Shown: positions 1 through 8,222, counted from the first letter of the stretch. The stretch is DNA of 28,753 nucleotides from JACDAN01 sp035776735 (GCA_035776735.1 DASSSO010000045.1:1-28753), one strand, 5' to 3'. Numbers and translations: made by a program. Notes: generated from the sequence alone by a model not told the origin.

Positions 1-786
1 CGCGTACGGCTGCGGGCTCGGGCCGGGCAGCCGCCACTCGCCCCAGCGGCGCCTCGCCGGGTCGTACACGCCCAGCCGGCCCGCGTTCCACTCGCTGATC
101 CAGATCCGGCCGCGCGAGTCCGACCAGACGCGCCGCGCGCCCTGGCCCCGCCTCGGAGGCTGGAGCACTGTAATCCTGCCGGTGCGGGTATCGATCCGGC
201 CGACGTAGCTCCCGGCGAGCGAGGCGAAGTAGACGGCTCCCTTGGGAGTCGTCGCGATCCCGTACGGCCCCTCCCCGCGCGGTGCCCTGAAGACGCGCAC
301 GCGGCCGACCTTCGGGTCGAGCCGGCCGACGAAGCCGCGCTGGCCCGTGAACCAGAGGACGCCGCGGCGGTCGAAGGTCGCGGTGTTCAGGTTCGCGAAC
401 GAGCCCGCCGCCGGGAGCGGGAAGCGGCGGACGCGGCGGGTCCTCGGGTCGACGCGCATGATCGCGTTCAGGCCGCCGTCCGTGATCCAGGGAGCGCCGT
501 CCGGGCCGACGATCACGCCGTGCGGCGCGGAGCCGGCCCCGAGCCGCGTATGGCGCGTGCGCCCTGTCCTCGGGTTCAGCCAGCCGAGCTCGCCCGAGCC
601 CTGCGCCGTGTACCAGACGCCGCCGTCCCTCGCGGGCGCCACGTCGTGCGGATGCGAGCCCGCGGGCACCGGGTACTCGCGGACGACGAACCCGCCCTGC
701 TGTCCGGTTGCCACGGCCGCAAGCGGGAGGGCGGCGGCCAATGTGAGCACCGCGAGCGCGCCCGCGGGCAGGCGGCGGAGACTCAT
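1..786 (-). CDS. Secreted Vgb-like (streptogramin lyase family) beta-propeller protein, C-terminus cut by window edge
   Basis: The reverse strand from ATG at 786 reads open to the window edge, giving 262 codons without a stop. Residues 1-28 form a signal peptide (MSLRRLP, then an alanine/leucine-rich core ending near AVATG). The rest is a series of propeller blades repeating a pattern like PHGVIVGPDGAPWITD, GVLWFTGQRGFVGRLDP and GRIWISEWNAGRLGVYDP, typical of virginiamycin B lyase/SMP-30/NHL proteins. True Vgb linearises streptogramin antibiotics in the cytoplasm. An exported actinobacterial homologue like this one is more often an uncharacterised propeller, so antibiotic lyase activity should not be assumed. 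The catalytic region cannot be checked because the C-terminus is missing. It lies downstream of the diiron oxidase gene on the same strand, with a gap of about 23 nt. Confidence 0.85.
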   Translation of the reverse strand, partial: MSLRRLPAGALAVLTLAAALPLAAVATGQQGGFVVREYPVPAGSHPHDVAPARDGGVWYTAQGSGELGWLNPRTGRTRHTRLGAGSAPHGVIVGPDGAPWITDGGLNAIMRVDPRTRRVRRFPLPAAGSFANLNTATFDRRGVLWFTGQRGFVGRLDPKVGRVRVFRAPRGEGPYGIATTPKGAVYFASLAGSYVGRIDTRTGRITVLQPPRRGQGARRVWSDSRGRIWISEWNAGRLGVYDPARRRWGEWRLPGPSPQPYA

Positions 787-809
787 GCGTACCAGCCTAT
801 GTGCGGCTG

Positions 810-1490
810 CTACGCCGCCTGCTCCAGGATGTCCACGATCACACGCGTGAACGCGTTGATGCTGTACAGACCACTCAGCCCGATGACCGCCGACTGTTCG
901 GGCGAGAGTGGGAGGCGGTCGAGCATCTCGTCGAAGTCGTCGCGGTGCAGCGGGTCGAGCTCGGCATGCCGGATCAGCGTCCGGAACGCCTCCCGTTCGT
1001 ACCCGGTTCGCGTCATCAGCGCGTCCACGTCGGCGATCGTCGGCGGGTACCCCTCGAGCAGGCCGATGTAGCCGAGCAGTGCGACCGGGTGGTAGTGCTC
1101 GATCCAGTAGTACTGCGCACCGACGAGCGCGGCTACGGACGCCGACGGGGCGCGGGCCAGAACCTCATCCCGGGACCGGCCGAGCACTTCGAGATCCTCG
1201 AGGAGCCAATCGTCGTGACCGCGCTCCTCGTCCAGGTGGTGCTCGAGGTACTCGGCGAGCCCCGCGGCGGCTGGATCGTCCAATGCCTGTGCCCGCTCGA
1301 GCGCCCTCTCCATGAGCGGAACGCTCGCCCGGATGACGCCGTGAGTCGCGACGAGGTACTCCGGGTAGAGGTCGCGAATCCGTGGGTGCTCCCAGAGCCG
1401 CCGCCCGGTGACGACGAGGAGCGGGAGCGCGAGCTCGAGCGTACGGCGGAGGTGGGCGCTCTCGCCGGTGGAGACAGACGTATCGCTCAC
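810..1490 (-). CDS. Heme-oxygenase-like diiron oxidase (iron-containing redox enzyme family)
   Basis: A 226-residue all-helical protein of the HDO/PqqC-TenA-like fold. The ligand pattern of the iron-containing redox enzyme family is visible: DEERGHDDW (E88, E89, H92), YYWIEHYH (E131, H132, H134), GLLEGYPP (E146), and HAELDPLHRDDF (H175, D179, H182, D185). Family members use a diiron or mononuclear iron centre and O2 for oxidative cleavage, desaturation or N-oxygenation of small substrates (for example UndA, BesC, CADD); the substrate here is unknown. It starts with GTG only 10 nt after the stop of the 77-residue protein gene, with no good Shine-Dalgarno of its own, so translational coupling is likely. 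The family call is firm, the reaction is not. Confidence 0.85.
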   Translation of the reverse strand: MSDTSVSTGESAHLRRTLELALPLLVVTGRRLWEHPRIRDLYPEYLVATHGVIRASVPLMERALERAQALDDPAAAGLAEYLEHHLDEERGHDDWLLEDLEVLGRSRDEVLARAPSASVAALVGAQYYWIEHYHPVALLGYIGLLEGYPPTIADVDALMTRTGYEREAFRTLIRHAELDPLHRDDFDEMLDRLPLSPEQSAVIGLSGLYSINAFTRVIVDILEQAA

Positions 1491-1500
1491 GCGCGAGATG

Positions 1501-1734
1501 TCAGAGGAAGCAGACGGTGGCGTCGTCCACCTTGCCCGTAATGCCCATCTTGGTCATTTCCCCGCAAGTCATGAACAGTGTCTCGATCTGATCATCGCTC
1601 AGGCGGGCGAAGAAGGCGGCAAGTTCGTCCGATCCGCCCGCTTCCTTCACCGTATCCGTCGGGCTCTGCTTCAGCTTGCCTTTCGTCTCCGCCTTGAGCA
1701 GCTTCGCGAGCACTTTCGCGTCCGATTTGGCCAT
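1501..1734 (-). CDS. Small 77-residue protein of unknown function, first gene of the diiron-oxidase operon
   Basis: The ATG at 1734 is set by a strong AGGAGG six to seven bases upstream; the frame is open further but the longer start has no such site. The protein has a lysine-rich helical N-terminus (MAKSDAKVLAKLLKAETKGK), a middle segment SDELAAFFARLSDDQIETLF, and a C-terminal tail with two cysteines (C57 in TCGEM and C74 in the terminal VCFL). I recognise no family. Position and spacing make it the leader gene of the operon with the diiron oxidase. It could be a substrate peptide, a metal-delivery or regulatory partner, or an unrelated small protein. The strong ribosome site and good promoter argue that it is expressed. 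Confidence 0.75.
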   Translation of the reverse strand: MAKSDAKVLAKLLKAETKGKLKQSPTDTVKEAGGSDELAAFFARLSDDQIETLFMTCGEMTKMGITGKVDDATVCFL

Positions 1735-1767
1735 GGCCGGCACCTCCTGAGGGGTGGGAGAGTCACT

Positions 1768-1797
1768 ACTTAAGACCCCCCGCCGCGGCAGTGTCAA
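1768..1797 (-). promoter_or_regulatory. Candidate sigma-70 promoter for the 77-residue protein/diiron oxidase operon
   Basis: On the minus strand a consensus -35 TTGACA (1797-1792) is followed after 18 nt by a weak -10 TTAAGT (1773-1768). Transcription would begin about 25 nt before the strong ribosome site of the gene starting at 1734. Confidence 0.45.
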
Positions 1798-1816
1798 GTG
1801 CGGCGGGCGGCCGTTC

Positions 1817-1846
1817 TTGCCACCGCCGGACGCCCATGCGCACAAT
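1817..1846 (+). promoter_or_regulatory. Candidate promoter for cyclase regulator 1
   Basis: TTGCCA (1817-1822), an 18-nt spacer and CACAAT (1841-1846) lie about 55 nt ahead of the TTG start at 1904. Only partial consensus matches, but the intergenic region is divergent and needs a promoter on this strand. Confidence 0.3.
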
Positions 1847-1903
1847 TGGGCAAGTCAGAACCGGCCGTTACTGCGGCATGCGGCCCGGCTGGAGGAGGTT
1901 CCG

Positions 1904-4900
1904 TTGCCGGAAGACGCCGGTGCGTCGAGGCAGATCTGCTCATCCTGCGGCTCCGAGAACGAGGCCGAGGCCTGGAGCTGCGGCAACTGCGGAGCGAATC
2001 TCGTTCCCGCGGCCGGGGCGGAGTCACGCAAGGTGGTCACGGTCCTCTTCTCGGACGTTAAGGAGTCCACGGCGCTCGGCCGGGAGCTCGATCCCGAGGC
2101 GCTCAGGCAGCTCATGCAGCGGTACTTCGACGAGATGCGCGTCGTCGTCGAGCGGCACGGCGGTACCGTCGAGAAGTTCATCGGCGACGCGGTCATGGCT
2201 GTCTTCGGCGTGCCCCAGCTCCACGAGGACGACGCGCTGCGCGCCGTGCGGACCGCAGTCGAGATGCGGAACGCCCTCGCGACGCTGAACGAGGAGTTCG
2301 AGCGCGCCTGGGGCGTCGGGCTCGAGATCAGGATCGGCGTGAACACGGGCGAGGTAATCGCGGGCGACCCGGACGCGGGCCACTCATTCGTCGTCGGCGA
2401 CGCGGTCAACCTCGCGAACCGCTTCGAGCAGGCTGCCGACGCCGGCGAGATCCTCGTCGGCAGCGGGACGGAGCGGCTCGTGCGGGACGGCGTCGTCCTC
2501 GAAGAGGCCGGCCCGCTCGAGCTCAAGGGACTGGAGGAGCCCACTCCGGCCTGGCGCGTGCTCGGCGTTGTTCCGGGAGCGGTGGCCGGCTGGTCGCGCA
2601 GCGACGACGCGCCGCTCGTGGGAAGAGCAGGAGAGCTCCAGTTGCTCGAGGAGGCGCTCGATCGGGCCGTCGAGCGGAACGCATCCGAGCTCGTCACCGT
2701 CCTCGGCGCGGCCGGCGTGGGCAAGTCCCGGCTCGTGCGCGAGTTCGTCGCCAGGGTGGGCGATCGCGCCACCACCATCAGCGGTCGCTGCCTGCCGTAC
2801 GGAGACGGCATCACGTTCTGGCCGATCGTCGGCGTCTTGCGCGAGGCGGCCGGGATGAACAGCTCCGACACGCCTGCGGAGGCCCGGGCGAAGCTCGCCC
2901 GACTGTTGCCCTCCGGCGGCGACGGCCCGCTCGTGGAGGCGCGCCTCGGCGTGCTCTTGGACGAGTCCGAGGGCTCGGGCATCCAGGAGACCTTCTGGGC
3001 GGTGCGCAGGCTGTTCGAGCAGCTCGCTTCGAGCCGTCCACTGGTGGTCGTCTTCGACGACATCCAATGGGGCGAGCCGACCTTTCTCGACTTCGTGGAG
3101 TACGTCGCGGGTTGGATCAGCTCCGCACCGGTGCTGGTCGTCTGCATCGCGCGGCCGGAGCTGCACGACACTCGCCCGACCTGGGCGGCTGGAAACGACG
3201 CTGCGACCCTGCTGCGACTCGAGCCCCTCAGCACGCCCGAAAGCGCCGGCCTCATCACGAACCTCCTGGGAGGCGCGCCGCTCGACGACCGGGTGCGGAC
3301 ACGCATTGCCGAGGTGGCGGAGGGCAATCCCCTCTTCCTCGAGCACACGCTTCGCATGCTGATCGACGACGGCGTGCTCCATCGGAACGGCGGCTGGACC
3401 GTCTCGGGAGATCTGGCGACGATCGCGATCCCGCCGACCGTTCATGCAGTGCTCGCAGCACGACTCGACCGATTGAGCCCCGAGGAGCGCTCGGTGATCG
3501 AACGGGCCTCGGTCGTCGGGCGGCTGTTCTGGTGGGGCGCCGTATCCTCGATGTCCCCGGGCGCCCCCGAGGCCAGCCGCGCGCTTCACGCCCTCGCCCG
3601 CAAGGGACTGATCCGTCCCGCCGGTTCGCAGTTCGCCGAGGACGCTTTCAGCTTCGCGCACATCCTCGTTCGGGACGCCGCGTATCAGGGAATTCCCAAG
3701 TCCACCCGTGCCGAGCTCCACATACGCCTGGCCGACTGGGCCGAGGAGCGCACGCGAGAGCTTGCAGGCGAGTACGAGGAGATCGTCGGCTACCACATCG
3801 AGCAGGCGTATCGCTTCGAGGTCGAGCTCGGACGGCCGCGTGAGCGAACGGAAACGCTCGGACGGCGGGCCGCGGTGCCGCTCGCAGCCGCCGGCGACCG
3901 GGCCGTCGCGCGGGGCGACATGCCGGCGGCAGTCAAGCTGCTCTCCCGGGCGGCCGCGCTCTTCCCGCGAACGGATCCGGAACGGCTCGAGCTCCTTCCG
4001 TGGCTCGCGTTCGCGCTCCTCGAAACCGGCGATTTCGCGCGACTCCAAGAAACGACTGCGGAGACGACCGCCGCCGCGGAGGCCCGCGGCGATTCCGGGC
4101 TCCAGGCGCACGCGGTCATCCTCAACCTCTGGATCCGCTTGTTCACGAATCCGGAGGGGTGGGCGGAGGAAGCGGAGAAAGAGGCGTCACGGGCGGCAGC
4201 AACATTCGAGCGTGTGGGCGATTCGCGCGGCCTGGCCAAGGCATGGTCGCTCCTTGCGCTCGTCCACATCTTCCGGTGCAGGTTCGTCGCGGCCGAGGAT
4301 GCATGGGTCCGGGCCGCGGAGTATGCGCGCGGCGTCGGGGACCGGCGCGACGAGCTGGAGAGCCTCGCGTGGGTGCCGCTCATGGTCTGGGCCGGCCCGA
4401 CCGCCGCGGAAGCCGGCATCGCGCGCTGCGACGAGCTGCGGGAACGCGCCGGCGACGACAAGAAGGCCCAGGCGAGCGCCCTGATGGCAAATGCGGTTTT
4501 CGAGGCGGGTGTCGATCGCATCGACGAGGCCCGTAGCTCCATGGACGAGGCGCGGGCGCTGCTCTCCGAAGCTGCGCTCACAGTCTGGCTGCGAGGCCCG
4601 CTCGCCCAGTTCGCGGGTTGGATGGAGCTGATCGCGGGCGATGCCGAGGCCGCCGAGCGGGAGCTGCGCGCGGGCTACGACGTCCTCGCCGAGATAGGTG
4701 AGGTCGCATGGCTTTCGACCGTGGCGGCACTTCTCGGTGAGGCTGTGTATCTCCAGGGCCGCATCGACGAGGCGGAAGAGCTCACGAAGGTCAGCGAGAG
4801 CGTGTCGGCGCCCGATGACGTCTATTCGCACGTCACCTGGCGTGCCGTCCGCGCGAAGGTCCAGGCGCGTCGCGGCGATAACAAGGAGGCCGAGCGGCTC

Positions 4901-5173
4901 GCGCGGGAGGCCGTAGCCCTGGCGGAAACGGGCGACTTTCTCCACCTGCACTGGTACGCGCTGATCAGCCTGGCCGAGATTCTCTTGCTGCTCGGGCGCG
5001 CCGAGGAAGCTCATCCGGTTGCGACGGCGGCCGTGGCGGTTGCGGAGAAGAAGGGAAGCGTCGCCGGCGCCCGGACCGCACGAGCGCTCCCCGAGCGCCT
5101 CGCAGCGACGTCGACCTCCGCGCGAGCTGACGGGCGCCGCCGGCGCGCCGGTCGGAAGGAGCGACTACGTTGA
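1904..5173 (+). CDS. Giant regulator 1: zinc ribbon, class III adenylate/guanylate cyclase, AAA/NACHT-like ATPase and TPR repeats
   Basis: I place the start at TTG 1904 because GGAGGAGG lies at 1891-1898 with five bases between; an upstream ATG at 1754 would add a poorly structured extension crossing the neighbour's promoter. The 1089-residue protein begins with a zinc ribbon (C12, C15, C26, C29). A class III cyclase domain follows (about 40-225), with metal aspartates D51 (FSDVKEST) and D95 (KFIGDAVMAVF), substrate lysine K91, and the N-x3-R pair in NLANRF. An ATPase has Walker A GAAGVGKS at 268-275 and Walker B VVVFDDIQWG with D385/D386. The C-terminal half is helical TPR-like. This is the architecture of large actinobacterial cyclase-ATPases related to LuxR/MalT-type STAND proteins. 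All catalytic residues are present, so cyclic nucleotide synthesis is plausible; the stimulus is unknown. Confidence 0.9.
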   Translation: MPEDAGASRQICSSCGSENEAEAWSCGNCGANLVPAAGAESRKVVTVLFSDVKESTALGRELDPEALRQLMQRYFDEMRVVVERHGGTVEKFIGDAVMAVFGVPQLHEDDALRAVRTAVEMRNALATLNEEFERAWGVGLEIRIGVNTGEVIAGDPDAGHSFVVGDAVNLANRFEQAADAGEILVGSGTERLVRDGVVLEEAGPLELKGLEEPTPAWRVLGVVPGAVAGWSRSDDAPLVGRAGELQLLEEALDRAVERNASELVTVLGAAGVGKSRLVREFVARVGDRATTISGRCLPYGDGITFWPIVGVLREAAGMNSSDTPAEARAKLARLLPSGGDGPLVEARLGVLLDESEGSGIQETFWAVRRLFEQLASSRPLVVVFDDIQWGEPTFLDFVEYVAGWISSAPVLVVCIARPELHDTRPTWAAGNDAATLLRLEPLSTPESAGLITNLLGGAPLDDRVRTRIAEVAEGNPLFLEHTLRMLIDDGVLHRNGGWTVSGDLATIAIPPTVHAVLAARLDRLSPEERSVIERASVVGRLFWWGAVSSMSPGAPEASRALHALARKGLIRPAGSQFAEDAFSFAHILVRDAAYQGIPKSTRAELHIRLADWAEERTRELAGEYEEIVGYHIEQAYRFEVELGRPRERTETLGRRAAVPLAAAGDRAVARGDMPAAVKLLSRAAALFPRTDPERLELLPWLAFALLETGDFARLQETTAETTAAAEARGDSGLQAHAVILNLWIRLFTNPEGWAEEAEKEASRAAATFERVGDSRGLAKAWSLLALVHIFRCRFVAAEDAWVRAAEYARGVGDRRDELESLAWVPLMVWAGPTAAEAGIARCDELRERAGDDKKAQASALMANAVFEAGVDRIDEARSSMDEARALLSEAALTVWLRGPLAQFAGWMELIAGDAEAAERELRAGYDVLAEIGEVAWLSTVAALLGEAVYLQGRIDEAEELTKVSESVSAPDDVYSHVTWRAVRAKVQARRGDNKEAERLAREAVALAETGDFLHLHWYALISLAEILLLLGRAEEAHPVATAAVAVAEKKGSVAGARTARALPERLAATSTSARADGRRRRAGRKERLR

Positions 5174-5176
5174 GGT

Positions 5177-5395
5177 ATGTCGGAGGCCCGGTTGCTCGGG
5201 TTCGTCCTCATGTACCCGCACCCGACAGCCCTGGCGCGCCATGTGCGTGACGGCTACGCGCTCGCCGCGCTTCGTCGCCTAGAGATGGGCGGGCTGGTGA
5301 CCCGACGGCGAGGCCAGTACCGGCTCACCCGACACGGCCGGGACGTGCTCGCCTCAAAGCAAGCGGTGACGCGACTTCTCAATCCGTGTAGATGA
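5177..5395 (+). CDS. Small winged-helix-like protein (72 aa)
   Basis: ATG at 5177 lies three bases after the stop of cyclase regulator 1, so it is probably co-translated. The middle resembles the recognition helix and wing of a winged helix (ALRRLEMGGLVTRRRGQYRLTRHGRDVLA), as in short MarR/PadR/ArsR-like or archaeal-type DNA-binding proteins. At 72 residues it could be a complete mini-regulator or a remnant of a larger one. Its stop overlaps the ATG of the next reading frame (ATGA at 5392-5395). No target can be named. Confidence 0.55.
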   Translation: MSEARLLGFVLMYPHPTALARHVRDGYALAALRRLEMGGLVTRRRGQYRLTRHGRDVLASKQAVTRLLNPCR

Positions 5396-5579
5396 TCTGG
5401 GGCGAGTTCGAGGCCGCCGCGCTCGAGCTCGCTCGGCTCGGCAAGCAGCGCCTCGAGCGATTCGGGGTCGCCCTCCTTGGCACGCTTCGGAAGAACGGCT
5501 CGCCGCGAATCAGCCCGGTGGAGCCGTACTTCATGCAGACCGGCGTCCGGACGAGTGGAACGCGTTGCCCTGGGCCTAG
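5392..5579 (+). pseudogene. Truncated PPOX-class (pyridoxamine 5'-phosphate oxidase-like) flavoprotein remnant
   Basis: The ATG overlaps the preceding stop (ATGA). About the first 48 codons read as a clean N-terminus of the pyridoxamine-phosphate-oxidase-like family (GKQRLERFGVALLGTLRKNG, then SPRISPVEPYF). After about 5537 the similarity stops abruptly and the frame runs into non-coding sequence antisense to the neighbour. Another frame at 5550-5579 reads DEWNALPWA followed by TAG, which looks like the C-terminal end of a protein. An internal deletion joining the two ends of one gene would explain this; that last step is inference. FMN/F420-binding parts are missing, so no enzyme is expected. 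Confidence 0.6.
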
Positions 5580-5585
5580 CAGGCG

Positions 5586-7409
5586 TCAGGCGTCGCAGGG
5601 AGCCGGCACGGGACGGCCGATCGCGGCGCCCTTGGGGCGCACCGACTTGGCCGGCCTCTCCGGGAGCAGCGCCGCCAGGTCCGGCACGCGGCTGTGCGCG
5701 CGCCGGAGCGCCGACTCGGAGCTCGTCGTCAGCACGCCGATCACCGTCATCCCCGCCGCGACTCCCGCCTCGACGCCGGCCGGTGCGTCCTCGAGCACGA
5801 CGCTGTGGGCGGGATCCACGCCGAGCAGCTCCGCGGCGCGGAGATAGCCGGCAGGGTCGGGCTTGCCGTTCTCGACCTCGTCCGCGGTGACGAGCACGTC
5901 CGGCACCGGCAGCCCCGCCGCTCGGAGCCTGGACTCCGCGAGCGGTCGCGAAGCAGAGGTCACGATCGCGAACTTCTCGGCCGGGACCGATTCGACGAGC
6001 TCGCGTGCCCCGGGCAGCGCCCCGAGCCCATCGACGTCCTCGATCTGCTCCCGCTCGATCGCGGCGGCCTCGGCCTCCGCATCGAGATGTGGCGCGGCCG
6101 CACGGACCACGTCGACGGTCGGCCGGCCGTGGCTCGCCGCGAGCACGGCTTCGGGATCGAGCCCGTGGCGCTCCGCGAACCTCGTCCACGTCCTCTCGAT
6201 CGCGGGCCACGAGTCCACGAGTACGCCGTCCATGTCCGAGAGGACCGCTCCGGGCTCGACGAGCGGGCCGCGGAACTCCCGTCGGCGCCGCGGGCTCGCG
6301 CTTCCGGCGAGGAGGGCGAGAGCGAGCGTGGAGACGACGACGATCGCAAGCGCACTCTTAAGGCCGACTGCGTCAGCCGTCACCCCGATCGCCGGCGGGC
6401 CGGCCAGGAACCCCATCCAGCCGATCGTCGACACGGCCGCGACGCCGGCCCCGGCCGACACGCCGGGAGTCGACCCGGCCGCGCGGAAGAGCACCGGCAC
6501 GACGACGCCGAGCCCTGCGCCCATGGCCGCGAAGCCGACGAGCGCGGCGGCCGTCGAGCCGCCGAGGAGCGTCAGGGCGAGCGCGGATGCCGCCAGCAGC
6601 CCGCCGCCCCGCGCCAGCGCCACGGGGCCGAGGCGACCGTTCAGGCGATCGCCGAAGACGCGGCTCGAGGCCATCGCAAGCGAGAAGAGCGTGTAGCCGA
6701 GCGCTGCGGCGGCCGCGCCGGCGCCGAGCGAGTCGGAGAGATAGACCGCGCTCCAGTCGGCTGCGGCGCCCTCGGCCAGGAGCGTGAAGAACGCGGCGGC
6801 GCCGAGGACGATCAGCGCCCGCTGCGGCCGCGCCAGGATCGGCGTCGGCTCCCGGTCGTCGGTATCCGGCGGAAGGAGCCGGCGGCCGGCGACGAGTCCC
6901 GCCAGACCGATCGCGAGAGCGGTGGCGCCGAAGTGCTCCACAGGATCGATCCCGCGTCCGGCGACGAGCGCCCCGAACCCGGCGCCGGCGAGCCCGCCGA
7001 AGCTGAAGGCTGCGTGGAACGACGACAGAATCGAGCGCCCGCTGAGCCGTTCGAGCGCAAGCCCCTGCGCGTTGGCGGCCACGTTGACCCCGCCGAACCC
7101 GGCCCCGAACAGGAAGAGAGCGGCGGCGAGCGTGCCGAGGCCGCCGGCGAGCGACGTGAGGAAGAGCGCGACGCCTCCCGCGAGCAGCGCAGCAATCGTG
7201 ACCGGGCGACTGCCGATCCGCTCGGAGAGCCGACCCGCAGCCGGCATGGAAAGGAGCGCCCCCAGCGACATGGCGAACAGCGCGAGCCCGAGCTCCCCGC
7301 TCGTGAGCTCGGTCTGGCGCTGAACCGCCGGGATCCTCGCCGCCCAGGAGCCGACGAGCAGGCCGTCGGCGAAGAAGACGAGCGTGATGGCGGAGCGGGA
7401 CGAGGGCAT
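5586..7409 (-). CDS. Fusion of an MFS transporter (YbjJ-like) with a HAD-family phosphatase
   Basis: One 607-residue frame carries two complete domains. Residues 1 to about 375 are a major facilitator with about 12 hydrophobic segments, the loop GRLSERIGSRPVT after the second helix, and ANAQGLALERLSGRSILSSFHAAFS as in YbjJ-type carriers. After a basic linker, residues from about 388 form a HAD-IA hydrolase with all motifs: D392xD394 in LSDMDGVLVDSW, motif II VTSAS, motif III lysine in GKPDPAGYL, motif IV LEDAPAG. The HAD part resembles sugar-phosphate/phosphoglucomutase-like phosphatases. I infer that a transported sugar or its phosphate is acted on at the inner face of the membrane. Its ATG overlaps the repressor stop by one base (TGATG), so the pair is an operon, and repression by the DeoR-type protein is likely. 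Confidence 0.88.
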   Translation of the reverse strand: MPSSRSAITLVFFADGLLVGSWAARIPAVQRQTELTSGELGLALFAMSLGALLSMPAAGRLSERIGSRPVTIAALLAGGVALFLTSLAGGLGTLAAALFLFGAGFGGVNVAANAQGLALERLSGRSILSSFHAAFSFGGLAGAGFGALVAGRGIDPVEHFGATALAIGLAGLVAGRRLLPPDTDDREPTPILARPQRALIVLGAAAFFTLLAEGAAADWSAVYLSDSLGAGAAAAALGYTLFSLAMASSRVFGDRLNGRLGPVALARGGGLLAASALALTLLGGSTAAALVGFAAMGAGLGVVVPVLFRAAGSTPGVSAGAGVAAVSTIGWMGFLAGPPAIGVTADAVGLKSALAIVVVSTLALALLAGSASPRRRREFRGPLVEPGAVLSDMDGVLVDSWPAIERTWTRFAERHGLDPEAVLAASHGRPTVDVVRAAAPHLDAEAEAAAIEREQIEDVDGLGALPGARELVESVPAEKFAIVTSASRPLAESRLRAAGLPVPDVLVTADEVENGKPDPAGYLRAAELLGVDPAHSVVLEDAPAGVEAGVAAGMTVIGVLTTSSESALRRAHSRVPDLAALLPERPAKSVRPKGAAIGRPVPAPCDA

Positions 7410-8164
7410 CAGGCGAGCACCACCTCGATCCCGAGCTCCCGGTACTGCGCGAGCGTGTCCTCGGGCACCGATCGCTCGGTGACGAGCTGGGTCAGCTCGT
7501 CGAGGGGCGCGACGACGTAGGGCCCGGCCGATCCGAGCTTCTCGGCCGAGGAGACCGCGACGACCTCCGCGGCGTTCTCGATCATCGCCCGCTTCACGTA
7601 CGACTCCTCGAGATCCATGACCGTGATCCCGACCTCGGGATGGAGGCTGCAGACGCCAAGGACGAGCACGTCCGCCCGCAACGAGCGCAGTGCCTCGACC
7701 GTGGCCGCGCCGACGACGGCCTGAGCGTCCTTCGCGAGCGACCCGCCGAGCATCGTCACTTCGACGGTCGGGTGCTCTGCGAGCGCGACGGCGATCGGCG
7801 GGCTGTTGGTGATCACGGTCGCCTCGAGATCGGGCGGCAGGCGGCGGGCGACCTCGAGCGTGGTCGTCCCGGCGTCGAGGAGGATCACCTGCCCCGGCTG
7901 CAGGAGGACCCTGGTCGCATGCGCGATCGCCTCCTTGGCCGCGGGGGCCTGCTCGCGCCGGACGGCGTACGGCCGCGCACCGACGGCGGGCGGAAGCGCA
8001 CCCCCGTGGACGCGTCGGAGCTGCCCGGCCTCGGCGAGCTCGCGGAGATCCCGGCGCACGGTGTCGGGCGAGACGGCGAGCTCGGCGGTGAGGTCGGCCG
8101 CGACGACTTTGCCGTCACGGCGGAGGCGCTCGAGGATGAGGTTGCGTCGCTCTTCGGTCAGCAT
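7409..8164 (-). CDS. DeoR/GlpR-family transcriptional repressor
   Basis: A 251-residue protein starting at ATG 8164; an upstream TTG at 8203 would add a non-family extension. The N-terminal HTH reads MLTEERRNLILERLRRDGKV, then SPDTVRRDLRELAEAGQLRRVHGGA, the DeoR-family signature. The C-terminal DeoRC sugar-phosphate sensor domain has LLDAGTTTLEVAR and TMLGGSL. Such repressors are released by phosphorylated sugars. It is the first gene of an operon with the MFS-HAD fusion, which probably handles the inducer. Three A-rich repeats just upstream look like its own operators, implying autoregulation. Confidence 0.93.
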   Translation of the reverse strand: MLTEERRNLILERLRRDGKVVAADLTAELAVSPDTVRRDLRELAEAGQLRRVHGGALPPAVGARPYAVRREQAPAAKEAIAHATRVLLQPGQVILLDAGTTTLEVARRLPPDLEATVITNSPPIAVALAEHPTVEVTMLGGSLAKDAQAVVGAATVEALRSLRADVLVLGVCSLHPEVGITVMDLEESYVKRAMIENAAEVVAVSSAEKLGSAGPYVVAPLDELTQLVTERSVPEDTLAQYRELGIEVVLA

Positions 8165-8180
8165 TCCGTACCCATTCAAG

Positions 8181-8222
8181 CAGAAACGTGCATCTCTAGG
8201 CAAAAACCTGCAGGAAACGTGC
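8181..8222. promoter_or_regulatory. Probable DeoR operator array: three A-rich direct repeats
   Basis: CAGAAACGTGC (8181-8191), CAAAAACCTGC (8201-8211) and CAGGAAACGTGC (8211-8222) lie directly upstream of the repressor gene. Their A-rich cores are spaced 20 and 11 bp, placing them on one face of the helix. DeoR-family proteins commonly bind such repeats. Confidence 0.5.

Noticed and set aside
1754..1903. N-terminal extension of cyclase regulator 1 from ATG 1754
   Set aside because: No ribosome site and no zinc-ribbon homology; it would cross the opposite promoter, whereas GGAGGAGG lies just before TTG 1904.
2384..4111. A 575-codon minus-strand frame opposite cyclase regulator 1
   Set aside because: High-GC antisense shadow with no recognisable domain or ribosome site.
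5694..7520. A 608-codon plus-strand frame opposite the MFS-HAD gene
   Set aside because: Arg/Glu/Pro-rich shadow with no domain; the minus frame has complete MFS and HAD motifs.
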